64,000 bases of DNA from JAOPZW01 sp963707695. Its GTDB lineage: Bacteria > Actinomycetota > Thermoleophilia > Solirubrobacterales > Solirubrobacteraceae. Of the stretch, positions 50,642 through 60,159 are shown in pieces. A program made the translations under genes and the position numbers. The notes under the pieces were generated by a model. The model was not told the DNA's origin. It did not search any database and saw only the letters and a list, made by a program, of their open reading frames with translations. How positions within the stretch are numbered: the first letter of the stretch is position 1; each line of letters starts with the position of its first letter. The stretch lies in the NCBI GenBank assembly GCA_963707695.1, contig CAVPQY010000003.1, forward strand, positions 310,001 through 374,000. Direction: 5' to 3'.

Positions 50642-51658
50642 GTGCGCGTCGGGGTCGGCTTCACGCCGTTCGAGACGCGCGCCGACGTCATCCTCCGCCT
50701 GGGGGCCAGGGCGGACGAGCTGGGCCTCGATCGCGTCGAGGTCGCCGAGGCGTGGACGCACGACTCGACGCTCCTCCTCGCGGAGCTGGCCCAGCGGACC
50801 TCGCACATCGGCCTCGGCACGTCGGTCATCTCCGTCTGGGGCCGCACGCCGGCCACCATCGCCCTCGCCGCGGCCGGCCTGCAGCGGTCGTCCGGCGGGC
50901 GCTTCTCGCTCGGCCTCGGCGCCGGCAGCCCGCCGCTGACCGAGGGGTTCCACGGGATCGCGTGGGAGCGGCCCCTCGAGCGGCTGCGCCGCACGCTGAC
51001 GGCGGTCCGGGCGCTCCTGGCGGGCGATCGGCTGCCGGACCCGGCGCCGGGCGCCCGCCCGCTGCGCCTCGGCGTCCTCCCGGAGGTCCCGGTGCCGATC
51101 GGGCTGGCGGCGCTGTCACCGGCCTCGATCCGGCTGGCCGGCGAGCTGGCCGACGCGTGGGCGCCCTTCCTGTGGGCCCGCTCGCGCCTGCCGGAGGGAC
51201 GCGCGCTGCTCGACGAGGGGGAGTCACGGGCGCACGCGCCCACCCCCACGCGGGTCTCGGTCGGCGTGCCGGTCGCCCTCGCACCCGACGCCGCGGGCGC
51301 GAGGCGGCTCGCGGCCTGGTGGCTGTCGACCTACGCCACCCGCATGGGGCCGATCTACCCGCGGATGCTCGGCGAGCGGTTCGGCATGGCCGCCGGCCTC
51401 GACGCGGTCGTGGCCGCGGCGGACGGGGCGCACGGGCCGGACCTGCCCGCAGTCGCGGAGGCGCTCGCGCGCGAGGTCACGCTCATGGCGAGCCACGACG
51501 ACGCGGCGGAGGCGATCGGGGCGTGGTTCGCCGCCGGCGCGGACAGCCTGGCGCTGGTGCTCCCGCCGGGGCGCCCCGAGGAGGAGCTGGCCGAGATCGT
51601 GGAGGTCGCGGCCGGCGTCGTCGCGGCGGCCGCGCCGGACGGCCTCAGGGGACGATGA
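50642..51658 (+). CDS. LLM-class (luciferase-like) F420/FMN-dependent oxidoreductase
   Basis: The 338-residue TIM-barrel protein shows typical LLM segments: an N-terminal V-G-V-G-F-T-P-F strand, G-L-G-T-S-V-I-S-V-W-G-R-T-P, F-S-L-G-L-G-A-G-S and a C-terminal G-A-D-S-L-A-L-V. Actinobacterial members of this group mostly use coenzyme F420. It follows a quinone reductase gene by two bases, which suggests joint action on one oxidised compound. The gene end overlaps the end of the convergent crotonase gene by 14 bases. The cofactor assignment is by family, not by a decisive motif. Confidence 0.88.
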   Translation: MRVGVGFTPFETRADVILRLGARADELGLDRVEVAEAWTHDSTLLLAELAQRTSHIGLGTSVISVWGRTPATIALAAAGLQRSSGGRFSLGLGAGSPPLTEGFHGIAWERPLERLRRTLTAVRALLAGDRLPDPAPGARPLRLGVLPEVPVPIGLAALSPASIRLAGELADAWAPFLWARSRLPEGRALLDEGESRAHAPTPTRVSVGVPVALAPDAAGARRLAAWWLSTYATRMGPIYPRMLGERFGMAAGLDAVVAAADGAHGPDLPAVAEALAREVTLMASHDDAAEAIGAWFAAGADSLALVLPPGRPEEELAEIVEVAAGVVAAAAPDGLRGR

Positions 51659-52562
51659 CGTTGCGCGGGTCGGGGCGCAGCTCCTCGGGCGCTTGGCCGT
51701 AGTCGCCGAACGGGCCGTCGCGGCGCTCGACCACGGCGCCGACGCCCTGCTCGGCCGCGGTGCGGACGAACTCGAGCGCGTCCGGGGTGTTCCGCATGAG
51801 GCCGTCGAGGATCGGGCCGAGCGTCTGGGTCGAGGCCAGGCCCATGGCCTCGTAGGCGTGGTTGACCGTGAGCTTCATCGCGGCGAGCTGCGAGCTCGGG
51901 ATCGCCACCAGGTCGGCGGCGAGCTCGGCCACGCGCGCCTCGAGGCGCGCGAACGGGACCGCCTCGTTGACGAGCTCGACGTCGGCCGCCTGGCGCCCGC
52001 TCAGGGGGCGCCCCGTCAGGGCGTGGAACTTCGCGCGCGCGAGGCCGAGCCGGTAGATCCACATCCCGGAGAGGAAGGCGCCCCACATCCGGCTGTAGGG
52101 CGTGCCGATGACCGCGTCCTCGCTGGCGACGACGAGGTCCGCACAGAGGGCGAAGTCGCTCCCGCCGCCGACGCAGTACCCGTGGACCTGGGCGATGACC
52201 GGCTTCGGCGAGCGCCAGACGCTCATGAGCTGCTGGGTGGGCGCGAGCTCGGGCGCGGTCGCGGCGACGAAGTCCTTGCCGGGGTCCCACCGCCCGTCGG
52301 TGCTGATCGCCTCGCCCCAGTGCTCGAAGCCGCCCCCGAAGTCGTAGCCGGCGCAGAACGCACGACCGGCGCCGCGGACCACGATGACCTTGACGGCCGG
52401 GTCTCGGATCGCGCGCCCCACCGCGGCCTGGACCTCCTGCGGCATCGGCGGGACGATCGTGTTCAGCCGCTCCGGGCGATTGAGGGTGATCGTCGCCACC
52501 GCGCCGTCGGCGGCGTAGAGGATCGTGCTGAAGTCGGCGGGGGCGTCGGGGCTCGGGGGCAT
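51645..52562 (-). CDS. Enoyl-CoA hydratase/isomerase (crotonase) family protein
   Basis: The 305-residue protein has the crotonase core: A-T-I-T-L-N-R-P-E-R-L-N-T, R-A-F-C-A-G-Y-D-F-G-G-G as part of the oxyanion hole, and K-P-V-I-A-Q-V-H-G-Y-C-V-G-G-G. The second oxyanion glycine is present, but the usual catalytic Glu positions are not obvious, so the reaction could be hydration, isomerisation or hydrolysis of an acyl-CoA. ATG 52562 gives a normal N-terminus; the longer frame upstream is antisense to the SDR gene. It is divergent from that SDR. Confidence 0.9.
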   Translation of the reverse strand: MPPSPDAPADFSTILYAADGAVATITLNRPERLNTIVPPMPQEVQAAVGRAIRDPAVKVIVVRGAGRAFCAGYDFGGGFEHWGEAISTDGRWDPGKDFVAATAPELAPTQQLMSVWRSPKPVIAQVHGYCVGGGSDFALCADLVVASEDAVIGTPYSRMWGAFLSGMWIYRLGLARAKFHALTGRPLSGRQAADVELVNEAVPFARLEARVAELAADLVAIPSSQLAAMKLTVNHAYEAMGLASTQTLGPILDGLMRNTPDALEFVRTAAEQGVGAVVERRDGPFGDYGQAPEELRPDPRNVIVP

Positions 52563-52653
52563 GCGGGCATCAGACCGGGGCGCGGTGGCCGCTGCAACCG
52601 CCGGACGGCGGCGACGCGGGCGCGCCCGCCCCGCAGGTGGCAGGCTTGGCCGC

Positions 52654-53601
52654 ATGGCCTCCTCCGTCTCACCCGGCGCCGGCGCGCCGGCTCCGCTGGC
52701 GGGCAGGGTGGCCCTCGTGGCGGGCGCGACCCGAGGGGCCGGGCGCGGCACCGCGGTCGCGCTGGGCGAGGCGGGCGCGACGGTCTACTGCACCGGGCGC
52801 TCGACGCGGCGGCACCGGTCCGAGTACGACCGGCCCGAGACGATCGAGGAGACCGCGGAGCTCGTCACCGCCGCCGGCGGCGACGGGATCCCCGTCGAGG
52901 TCGACCACCTCGTGCCCGAGCAGGTGCGGGAGCTCGTCGGGCGCATCGACGCCGAGACGGGCCGCCTCGACGTGCTCGTCAACGACATCTGGGGCGGCGA
53001 GCGCCTCATCGAGTGGAACGCGCCGGTGTGGGAGCACGACCTCGACGGGGGCCTGCGGATGCTCCGCCTGGCGATCGACACGCACCTCATCACGAGCCAC
53101 CTCGCGCTGCCGCTGCTCATCCGCCGGCCGGGCGGCCTCCTCGTCGAGATGACCGACGGCACGCGGGACTACAACGACGCGCACGTGCGGCTCTCCGTGT
53201 TCTACGACCTGGCCAAGACCGCGGTCACCCGGCTCGCCTTCGCGCTGAGCGAGGAGCTGGCGCCGCACGGCTGCACCGCCGTCGCGCTGACCCCGGGCTG
53301 GATGCGCTCGGAGATGATGCTCGAGGTCTACGGCGTCACCGAGGCGACCTGGCGCGACGCCGCCGAGCGGAACCCGCACTTCGCCGCGATCGCCGAGAGC
53401 CCGCGCTTCGTCGGCCGAGCGGTCGCCGCCCTGGCCGCCGACCCCGACGTCGGGCGTCGCACGGGCGGCTCCTTCTCCTCCGGCGGCCTCGCGCGCGAGT
53501 ACGGCTTCACCGACGTGGACGGATCGCGGCCGGACTGCTGGCGCTACCTCGTCGAGGTCCAGGAGGCGGGGCGCCCGGCCGACGCGACGGGCTACCGCTG
53601 A
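52654..53601 (+). CDS. Short-chain dehydrogenase/reductase (SDR)
   Basis: The 315-residue Rossmann enzyme has the cofactor motif V-A-G-A-T-R-G-A-G-R-G, the Y-x-x-x-K pair as Y-D-L-A-K, and the substrate-side N-D-I-W-G-G in place of the common N-N-A-G. The R-S-T-R-R-H segment after strand 2 favours NADP(H). It is longer than the usual 250 residues because of inserts and a C-terminal extension. It is divergent from the crotonase gene, and the two could act on the same acyl or alcohol substrate, which is conjecture. Confidence 0.92.
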   Translation: MASSVSPGAGAPAPLAGRVALVAGATRGAGRGTAVALGEAGATVYCTGRSTRRHRSEYDRPETIEETAELVTAAGGDGIPVEVDHLVPEQVRELVGRIDAETGRLDVLVNDIWGGERLIEWNAPVWEHDLDGGLRMLRLAIDTHLITSHLALPLLIRRPGGLLVEMTDGTRDYNDAHVRLSVFYDLAKTAVTRLAFALSEELAPHGCTAVALTPGWMRSEMMLEVYGVTEATWRDAAERNPHFAAIAESPRFVGRAVAALAADPDVGRRTGGSFSSGGLAREYGFTDVDGSRPDCWRYLVEVQEAGRPADATGYR

Positions 53602-53738
53602 AGCGGAGCGCGGCGCCGGCGCCGGGCGGCGCCGGGGGAGCGCCGGCGCGCCCAGTCCGCGCGCTCCCCGGTGCCCGAGGGTCGCGTGCGACCGCCGCCG
53701 TCGCGGAGCTCACGTCCCGCGAGCACCGCGATCGGCTC

Positions 53739-54900
53739 CTAGGCGGGCTGCGTCGCCGCGCTGCGCGGGTCGATGAGGATCTTCGCGTGCCGCTCGGGGT
53801 CGCCGAGCGCGGCGAAGGCCGCCTCGACCCCGCCGAGGCCCGACCTCGCCGGTGATGAGCGGGCGCGGGTCGACGTCGCCCTCGGCGAGCATGTGCAGCG
53901 TGTCGCGGAACTCGAGCGGCGTGTAGCCGACGACGAACCGCAGGTCGATCTCCTTGTTGATCGCCATCGCCGGCGTGAACCGGTCGGGGCCCACGCAGAC
54001 GCCGACGACGACGACGCGCGAGAAGAGCGGGGCGCCGTCGACGATGCTCTCGATGACGCCCGGCACCCCGACGCACTCGAAGATCACCGGGTGCTTGGGG
54101 GCCGCGCCGAGCTTCTCGGCCATGCGCCAGACGTGCCACCACCCGACCGGCAGGCGGCCGAGGCGCTCGCGGGTCCCGACGGCGAGCTCCAGGGCGGAGG
54201 GCAGGTCCTCGAGGTGGCCCCGGTCCCCCGCCGCCGTGAACGGCGACGCCGCCCCGGGGTCGACGACGACGTCCGCTCCGCACGCGCCCGCGAGCGCGCG
54301 CCGGCCCGGCGAGGGATCGCTGGCCACGACCGTGCGCACGCCGCTCGCCTTGAGCATGAGGACGACCCCGAGGCCGACCGGCCCGCAGCCGATGACGATC
54401 GCGACCTGCCTCTTGCCGACGTCGCCCCGCCGGACCGCGTGCCAGGCGACGGCCATCGGCTCGGTCAGGGCCGCGACGTCGGGGGCCAGCCCGTTGGGCA
54501 CCGGCAGCATCAGCGACTCCTGGACGAGCACCTGCTCGGCGTAGCCGCCCGGCGCGTGCGCCGAGAGGCCGACGGTGTCGACGCCGCCCGCGGCGCGGAT
54601 GAGCGGCAGCGCGACGACGGGCGTCCCGGTCGGCGCCTCGCCCTTGCACCCCGTGCCGTACTCGGCCACCTCGCCGGAGAACTCGTGCCCGAAGACGACG
54701 GGCTCGTGCGAGCGGCCGAAGCGGCTGTACCCGGCCCGCTGCGCGAGGTCGGCCCACGCATCCAGGCCGTGGCGGGCGTGGAGGTCCGACCCGCAGATCC
54801 CGCAGCGCGACACCGTCAGCCGCACCTGACCGCGTGCCGGCGTCGGCTCGGGGCGCTCCACGACCTCGAGCTCGGCGTCCTGGCAGACGACGGCCTTCAT
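53739..54900 (-). CDS. Zinc-dependent MDR alcohol/sorbitol-type dehydrogenase; one frameshift near the 3' end
   Basis: The protein has the catalytic-zinc motif S-R-C-G-I-C-G-S-D-L-H, G-H-E-F-S-G-E, E-P-M-A-V-A-W-H-A and the NAD(P)-binding G-C-G-P-V-G-L-G. The four-Cys structural-zinc lobe is missing, with only one Cys left there. The main frame breaks after T-G-E-V-G near 53840. One base over it continues V-E-A-A-F-A-A-L to a TAG at 53739-53741; one extra G explains this. A 22-codon reading frame overlaps its start codon. The substrate is probably a secondary alcohol or polyol. Confidence 0.88.
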
Positions 54901-54965
54901 CGCGTGTCCTCGAGGTCCATCGTGCTGTCCGCGTCGGTGCGGACCCGTCCCACGACCGCGCTCAT
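54897..54965 (-). CDS. 22-codon upstream reading frame coupled to the dehydrogenase
   Basis: An ATG at 54965 with a very strong Shine-Dalgarno (GGGAGGAG) opens a 22-residue frame whose TGA overlaps the dehydrogenase ATG (ATGA, 54900-54897). The dehydrogenase start itself has no such site. The short peptide (acidic, D-A-D-S-T-M-D-L-E-D) has no known motif. It may be a leader that couples translation, or the remains of an upstream gene. Confidence 0.5.
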   Translation of the reverse strand: MSAVVGRVRTDADSTMDLEDTR

Positions 54966-55071
54966 CCTCGCTCCTCCCGTCGACCGATCGGGCACGACGC
55001 GGCGCTGACTTCTCGCCGGCGCCGCCGTCTCATGCGCAACGTCCACCATCCCCGATTCGCGAGGAAGCTGC

Positions 55072-55740
55072 ATGAGCACCTTCGTCCTGCTGCCGGGAGC
55101 CGGGTCCGGCCCCGACCACTGGCACCTCGTCGTGCCGCTGCTGCGGGCGGCGGGGCACGAGGCCGTGACCCCCGACCTCCCGTGCGAGAGCGACACGGCG
55201 GGCCTGCCCGCGTACACGGAGGCCGCCCTCACGGCGATCGGGGACCACGACGACCTCGTCGTCGTGGGGCAGTCGCTCGGCGCGTTCACCGCCGCCGCGG
55301 TCGCGGCCGCCCGGCCCACGCGGGCGCTCGTGCTCGTCAACGGGATGATCCCGGCCCGCGGCGAGACGCCGGGCGCGTGGTGGGACGCCGTCGGCCACGA
55401 CGAGGCCGCGGCGGAGACGCTCGCCCGGCACGGCCCGATGCGTGGGTGGACCGAGGCGGACCTCCAGGACGTGGTCCTCCACGACGTGCCCCCGGCCGCC
55501 GCGGCGGGCACGTCGTCGCGGCGGCAGGGCGGGGGGATCTTCGGCACGCCGCTGACCACCTGGCCCGACGGGGTCCCCGTCCGGGTCCTCAGCGGCCGCG
55601 ACGACCGGCTGTTCCCCCTGGCCTTCCAGCAGCGCGTGGCCCGCGAGCGGCTCGGCGTCGAACCCGGCGTCCTGCCCGGCGGCCACCTCGTCGCGCTCGC
55701 CCGGCCGGACGCCCTCGCCGCGCGGCTCCTCGACGGGTGA
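55072..55740 (+). CDS. Small alpha/beta hydrolase (esterase-like)
   Basis: The 222-residue protein has F-V-L-L-P-G-A-G-S-G at the oxyanion strand, nucleophile G-Q-S-L-G with Ser68, acid residue in S-G-R-D-D-R-L-F-P and the His in P-G-G-H-L-V-A-L. It resembles the short methyl-salicylate-esterase and hydroxynitrile-lyase-like hydrolases. It precedes a nitrilase gene by 45 bases on the same strand, so the two may cooperate on esters, nitriles or amides. The gap upstream (54966-55071) is shared with the divergent dehydrogenase leader. Confidence 0.9.
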   Translation: MSTFVLLPGAGSGPDHWHLVVPLLRAAGHEAVTPDLPCESDTAGLPAYTEAALTAIGDHDDLVVVGQSLGAFTAAAVAAARPTRALVLVNGMIPARGETPGAWWDAVGHDEAAAETLARHGPMRGWTEADLQDVVLHDVPPAAAAGTSSRRQGGGIFGTPLTTWPDGVPVRVLSGRDDRLFPLAFQQRVARERLGVEPGVLPGGHLVALARPDALAARLLDG

Positions 55741-55785
55741 CGTAGGGTCGGCGCTCGTCCACCAGCACGACGGGGAGCCCGTGAG

Positions 55786-56700
55786 ATGACCTCGTTCGAC
55801 ACGATTCGGGTTGCCGCGATCCAGGCCACGCCGGTGATCCTGGACGCGGAGGGCACGATCGAGAAGGCCGAGCGCCTCCTCCACGAGGCCGCCGACGCGG
55901 GCGCCCGCCTCGCCGTGCTCCCGGAGTGCTTCGTGTCGCTGTACCCCTCGGGGTCGTGGGCCGGGGCGACGAACCCGTGGGACGCGGCGTTCGACGAGCT
56001 GTGGGAGCGTCTGTGGACGAGCAGCGTCGACGTTCCCGGACCGATGCTCGACCGCCTCGCCGCGGTCTGCCGCGAGCGCGACCTGCACGTGGCCATCGGG
56101 GTCAACGAGCGCGACTCGAGCCGGCCCGGGACCCTGTGGAACACCCTCGCCTACCTGGGTCCGCGAGGGTTCTTGGGCAAGCACCGCAAGCTCATGCCGA
56201 CCGTCCACGAGCGCCTGTTCCACGGCGTCGGCGCGGGCGACGACCTCCAGGTCCACGACACGCCGGTCGGCCGGCTCGGCGGGCTCATCTGCTGGGAGAA
56301 CCTCATGCCGCTCGCGCGCTACGCGATCTACCGCGGCGGTCCCCAGCTCTACGTCGCCCCGACGGCCGACGACTCCGAGTCGTGGCTCGGGTCGATGCGG
56401 CACATCGCCTACGAGGCGGGCGCGTTCGTCGTCTCCGTCCCGCAGTTCATCCCCGCCGCCGCGTTCCCCGACGACTTCCCGGTCCCCCTGCCCGAGGGCA
56501 AGCAGGTCCTCGGCAACGGCGGCGCGGCGATCATCGACCCGGTGGACGGGGACGTCGTCGCCGGGCCGCTCTACGGCGAGGAGGGCATGGTGCTCCACGA
56601 CTGCCGGCTCGCCACGGCGCTCCGGGCCAAGCGCACCTTCGACGTCACCGGCCACTACGGCCGCGAGGACGTCCTCCTGCCCCTCCTGGCTCGCCCGTAG
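55786..56700 (+). CDS. Nitrilase-superfamily carbon-nitrogen hydrolase (branch 1, nitrilase-like)
   Basis: The 304-residue enzyme has the complete catalytic set: Glu47 in L-P-E-C-F, Lys135 in K-H-R-K-L-M-P-T and Cys169 in L-I-C-W-E-N. The L-I-C-W-E-N motif and the Y-P-S-G region are those of true nitrilases, which convert nitriles to acids and ammonia. A preceding ester-hydrolase gene on the same strand and convergent cupin/sigma genes surround it. Substrate type (aliphatic, aromatic or cyanide) cannot be read off. Confidence 0.94.
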   Translation: MTSFDTIRVAAIQATPVILDAEGTIEKAERLLHEAADAGARLAVLPECFVSLYPSGSWAGATNPWDAAFDELWERLWTSSVDVPGPMLDRLAAVCRERDLHVAIGVNERDSSRPGTLWNTLAYLGPRGFLGKHRKLMPTVHERLFHGVGAGDDLQVHDTPVGRLGGLICWENLMPLARYAIYRGGPQLYVAPTADDSESWLGSMRHIAYEAGAFVVSVPQFIPAAAFPDDFPVPLPEGKQVLGNGGAAIIDPVDGDVVAGPLYGEEGMVLHDCRLATALRAKRTFDVTGHYGREDVLLPLLARP

Positions 56701-56709
56701 TGGGCGGGC

Positions 56710-57108
56710 TCAGGCCCCGTCGGCGGCGGGCCAGGGCGCGTCGGACTGCACGCCGTCCCCGCCCTCGGGCTTCGGGCCGCCCACGGCGATCAGCTCCAGG
56801 CCCTCGGGTCCGGCCTCGAACGCGCGCACGACCTCCGGCGCCACGCGGACGACGTCCCAGGCCCGCACGTCGCGCAGCTCGTCGTCGAGCCGCACGCGGC
56901 CGGAGCCGGCGACGACGACGTAGGCCTCCTCCTGCTCGCGGTGGCTGTGGGCGGCCGGGCTGCGCGTGCCCGGGGCGTACCGCCAGTGGCTCACGCCGAG
57001 GTCCCGGGAGCCCAGGGGCGTGCGACCGAAGCGGCCCTCCAGGCCCTCGACCCTCCCGCTCACGGAGTCGTCGAGCTCGAGCAGGTTCACGATCGCGTAG
57101 TCGGGCAT
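56710..57108 (-). CDS. Cupin-domain protein downstream of the ECF sigma factor
   Basis: The 132-residue protein has cupin motif 1 as H-S-H-R-E-Q-E-E-A-Y-V-V-V-A-G-S-G and a motif 2 region with V-R-V-A-P-E-V-V-R-A-F. There the usual second His is replaced, so metal binding may be incomplete. It starts 38 bases after the stop codon of the sigma factor gene on the same strand, so they are probably cotranscribed. It converges with the nitrilase gene, with nine bases between the stops. Confidence 0.85.
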   Translation of the reverse strand: MPDYAIVNLLELDDSVSGRVEGLEGRFGRTPLGSRDLGVSHWRYAPGTRSPAAHSHREQEEAYVVVAGSGRVRLDDELRDVRAWDVVRVAPEVVRAFEAGPEGLELIAVGGPKPEGGDGVQSDAPWPAADGA

Positions 57109-57146
57109 GGCCGGGATGATCGCGGGTGACGCCCGCTCGAGACCGC

Positions 57147-58153
57147 TCAGCCCGCGATCGTCCGCGGCAACCCGAACCAGGGGAGCACGCCGGTGTCGCC
57201 GAAGCGCGTGATCGCGCCGATCGCGTCGCCGTCGAAGGCGAGCACGAGGAGGCCGCCGGCGTGCGCGACGCCGGCCTGCGGGTCGCCGAGGTAGTAGGCG
57301 AACGCCGGCTGGCCGTTGGCCCGGGTCGGCACGAGGCGGATGCGCCCGCCCGTGGTCCAGATCGACCGGCTGCGCAGGAACGCCGCGATCGCCGGCACGG
57401 CCCTGGTACTCGTGCGGCTCGGGCGGCATGCGGATCCAGGCGTCGTCGGTGAGCAGCGCGACGACCGCGTCGACGTCGCCGCGCTCGAAGGCGTCGGCGA
57501 AGCGCGTGAGCACGTCGCGCTCGGCCGGCGAGTCCGGCAACGTGCCGCCGACGGACCGCTCGGGCGCGGCGTCGAGCGCCGCCCGCGCCCGCTGCAGCGC
57601 GCTGGTGACCGACGGCCTCGCTGGTGCCGAGCATCTCCGCCACCTCGGCCGCGCGGTAGCCGAGCACGTCGCGCAGCACGAGCACGGCGCGCTGACGGGG
57701 CGGCATGCGCTGGAGCCCGGAGACGAAGGCCAGGCCCACGGCCTCCCGGGTCTCGTAGCGGGCGTCGGGGCCGTCGGCGCGGTCGGGCAGGCCCTCGAGC
57801 AGCGCGTCGGGGTAGGGCTGCAGCCAGATCGGCTCGCCCCAGCGCGTCGGCTCCGGCTTGGCCGGGCCGCCGGTGGTCGCCACGTCAGGCCTGCGGGCGT
57901 CGTCGCGCAGCGCGTTGAGGCAGCGGTTGGTGGCGATCCGGTACAGCCAGGAGCGCAGCGAGGCGCGGCCCTCGAAGCCCGCCAGCCCGCGCCAGGCGGC
58001 CAGCAGCGTCTCCTGGACGAGGTCCTCGGCGTCCTGCACCGAGCCGAGGATCCGGTAGCAGTGCACCTGCAGCTCGCGCCGGTGCGGGTCGGTCAGGGCC
58101 CGGAAGGCCTCCTCGTCGCCCGCCCGCGCGCGCTCGAGCGTCGCCTCGGTCAT
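57147..58153 (-). CDS. ECF sigma factor with C-terminal SnoaL-like domain (SigJ/TIGR02960 type); two frameshifts
   Basis: Region 2 (H-C-Y-R-I-L-G-S-V-Q-D-A-E-D-L-V-Q-E-T) and region 4 (P-P-R-Q-R-A-V-L-V-L-R-D-V-L-G) are intact from ATG 58153. The frame then changes near 57615, reading D-V-D-A-V-V-A-L-L-T-D-D-A-W-I, and again near 57397, reading I-A-A-F-L-R-S-R-S-I-W to the TGA at 57147. Together they give a sigma factor of about 330 residues with an NTF2-like tail. Such sigma factors lack a separate anti-sigma factor, and the tail itself modulates activity. Both breaks are explained by one extra G or C. It is divergent from an MFS exporter gene. Confidence 0.88.
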
Positions 58154-58263
58154 GTCTGGTCCTCGCACGGGGCTGGTCCTCCTCGGGCATGTGAGGGCAA
58201 CGACACCGCCCGGGCCCCGAACTCATCGGTCGATCCCGTGCGGGCGCCGGTGTCGGAACGGGC

Positions 58264-59671
58264 ATGACCACGATCGCAGACGTGGATCCTCGTCCTGGCG
58301 GCCCTGGCCGCCTTCATGACCGCGCTCGACACGCTCGTCGTGACCACCGCCCTGAGCACCATCCGGCGCGACCTCGGCGCGTCCGTCGCCGAGCTCGAGT
58401 GGACGGTCAACGCCTACAACCTCAGCTTCGCGGTGCTGCTCATGACCGCGGCCGCGCTCGGGCGACCGCTTCGGCCGGCGGCGGCTGTTCGTCGGCGGCA
58501 TCGCGCTCTTCGCGCTCGCGTCCGCCGCCTGCGCGCTCGCGCCCGACGTCGGGGACGCTGATCGCGGCGCGGGCCGTGCAGGGCGCGGGGGCCGCCGCGG
58601 TGACGACGCTCGCGCTGACGCTCGTCGGCGCGGCCTTCCCGCCCGAGCGGCGCGGCGCGGCGCTCGGGATCTTCTTCGCGGTCAACGGCCTGGCGGTCGC
58701 CGGCGGGCCGCTCGTGGGCGGCGCGGTCACCGAGGGCCTCGCCTGGCAGTGGATCTTCTGGCTCAACGTGCCGATCGGGGCTCGCGCTCATCCCGCTCGT
58801 CCTCGCGCGCGTGCCCGACGAGCCGCGGCCCGGACTCGGCGCTCGACCTCCCCGGCCTCGCGCTCGTCAGCGCCGGCGTGCTCGGGGTCGTGTGGGCGCT
58901 CGTGCGCGGCAACACGGCGGGCTGGGCGAGCGCCGAGGTGCTGGGCGCGCTGCTCGGCGGCCTGGCGCTCGTCGGCGCGTTCGTGGCCTTCGAGCTGCGC
59001 ACCGCCGCCCCGATGCTCCCCATGCGCTTCTTCGCGCTCGCGGGCGTTCTCGGCGGGCAACGCGGCGATCTTCTGCGCGGTCGGCTCGCTGTTCTGCGCC
59101 GTCTTCTTCATGTCGCAGTTCCTCCAGGCCGGCCTGGGCTACGGGCCGCTGGGCGCGGGGCTGCGGCTGCTGCCGTGGACGGCCACGCTCTTCTTCGTCG
59201 CGCCCGTGGCCGGCAAGCTCGTCGACCGCTTCGGCGAGCGGCCGTTCCTCGTCCTCGGGCCGCTGCTGCAGGCCGCCGGCCTGGCCTGGATCGCGCTGGT
59301 CGCCGAGCCGGGGATGGCCTACGCGCAGCTCGTCGCCGCCGCTCGTGGTCGCGGGCGTGGGGATCTCCATGTCCTTCCCCGCGGCGCAGAACTCCGTGGT
59401 GGGCTCGGTCGCGCCGGAGGCGATCGGCAAGGCGTCGGGCACGAACAGCACGATGCGCGAGCTGGGCGGCGTGCTCGGGATCGCGCTCGGCGTGGCGGCG
59501 TTCTCGGGCGCGGGCAGCTACGCGTCGCCGGGGGACTTCAGCGACGGCTTCGTGGCCGCGATGGGCGTCTCGGCCGTCCTCTCGGTGCTCGCCGCGACGG
59601 CTGGGGCGCTGCTGCCGTCCCGGCACGCGTCGGTGCGCGTGGCGGCGCCGGCGCCGGTGGAGGCTCGGTGA
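58264..59671 (+). CDS. DHA2-family MFS drug exporter; about seven frameshifts
   Basis: Joining the frames gives a standard 14-helix exporter of about 465 residues. It has T-A-L-D-T-L-V-V-T-T-A-L in helix 1, G-D-R-F-G-R-R motif A, R-A-V-Q-G-A-G-A-A and a final L-P-S-R-H-A-S-V tail to TGA 59669-59671. Breaks lie near 58286, 58460, 58552, 58780, 58833, 59045 and 59340. Nearly all read as one surplus G or C, and none brings a different gene into frame. The divergent ECF sigma gene is a likely controller. If the sequence is real, the gene is dead; sequence error is more likely. Confidence 0.82.
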
Positions 59672-60159
59672 GGGTGCGTCGCAGGGCCGTCGCGGCTCGC
59701 CCCGGCCAGCAGCTCGGCCCCCTCGATGAGGCTGCGCCGGGCGTCGGCCAGGGCATGGCCCGTAGGGCGCCGGCCCGGCGGCGGGCCGGACCATCGCGGG
59801 AGCGGCGCCCGGAAGGAGCGCGCGGGCGGGCGCTGCGGCCGGGCGTCTCCCGACGACGCCGGGGCGACGGCGGCGGGCACGAGCACGACGGCGGCCTCGA
59901 TCGTCAGGAGCCGGAAGCCCAGGACGCGCGCGCGGAGGCACGCGTCGACGAGGACGCCGTCAGCCAGGCGCCTCGTCGGATCGGGGACGGCGGTCAGCAC
60001 GCCCGGGTCCGGGGCCCGGACGGCCCGGGCGGTGACGTGAGCCGGAATCCTCGAGCGTCCGAGACGTCCACGCCACCCCGTCGGCGATCTGGGCATGGCG
60101 CTCACGGCCGGCCTTCGCCCCGATCCCGCCCCCGATGGCGACGACGGCCACCGGCGGCT
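59672..60159. other. 488 bases without a supported gene
   Basis: Short frames on the minus strand look weakly protein-like in pieces. One has V-A-V-V-A-I-G-G-G-I-G near 60140 and another has L-L-T-I-E-A-A-V-V-L near 59910. They lie in different frames and no family is recognisable. This may be a decayed or frameshifted gene read leftward. Short GC palindromes occur (around 59760 and 60010), and no RNA gene or mobile-element end is visible. Confidence 0.4.

Noticed and set aside
59518..60105. 195-codon minus-strand frame as a gene
   Set aside because: It overlaps the end of the MFS gene and has a biased composition; only short pieces look protein-like.
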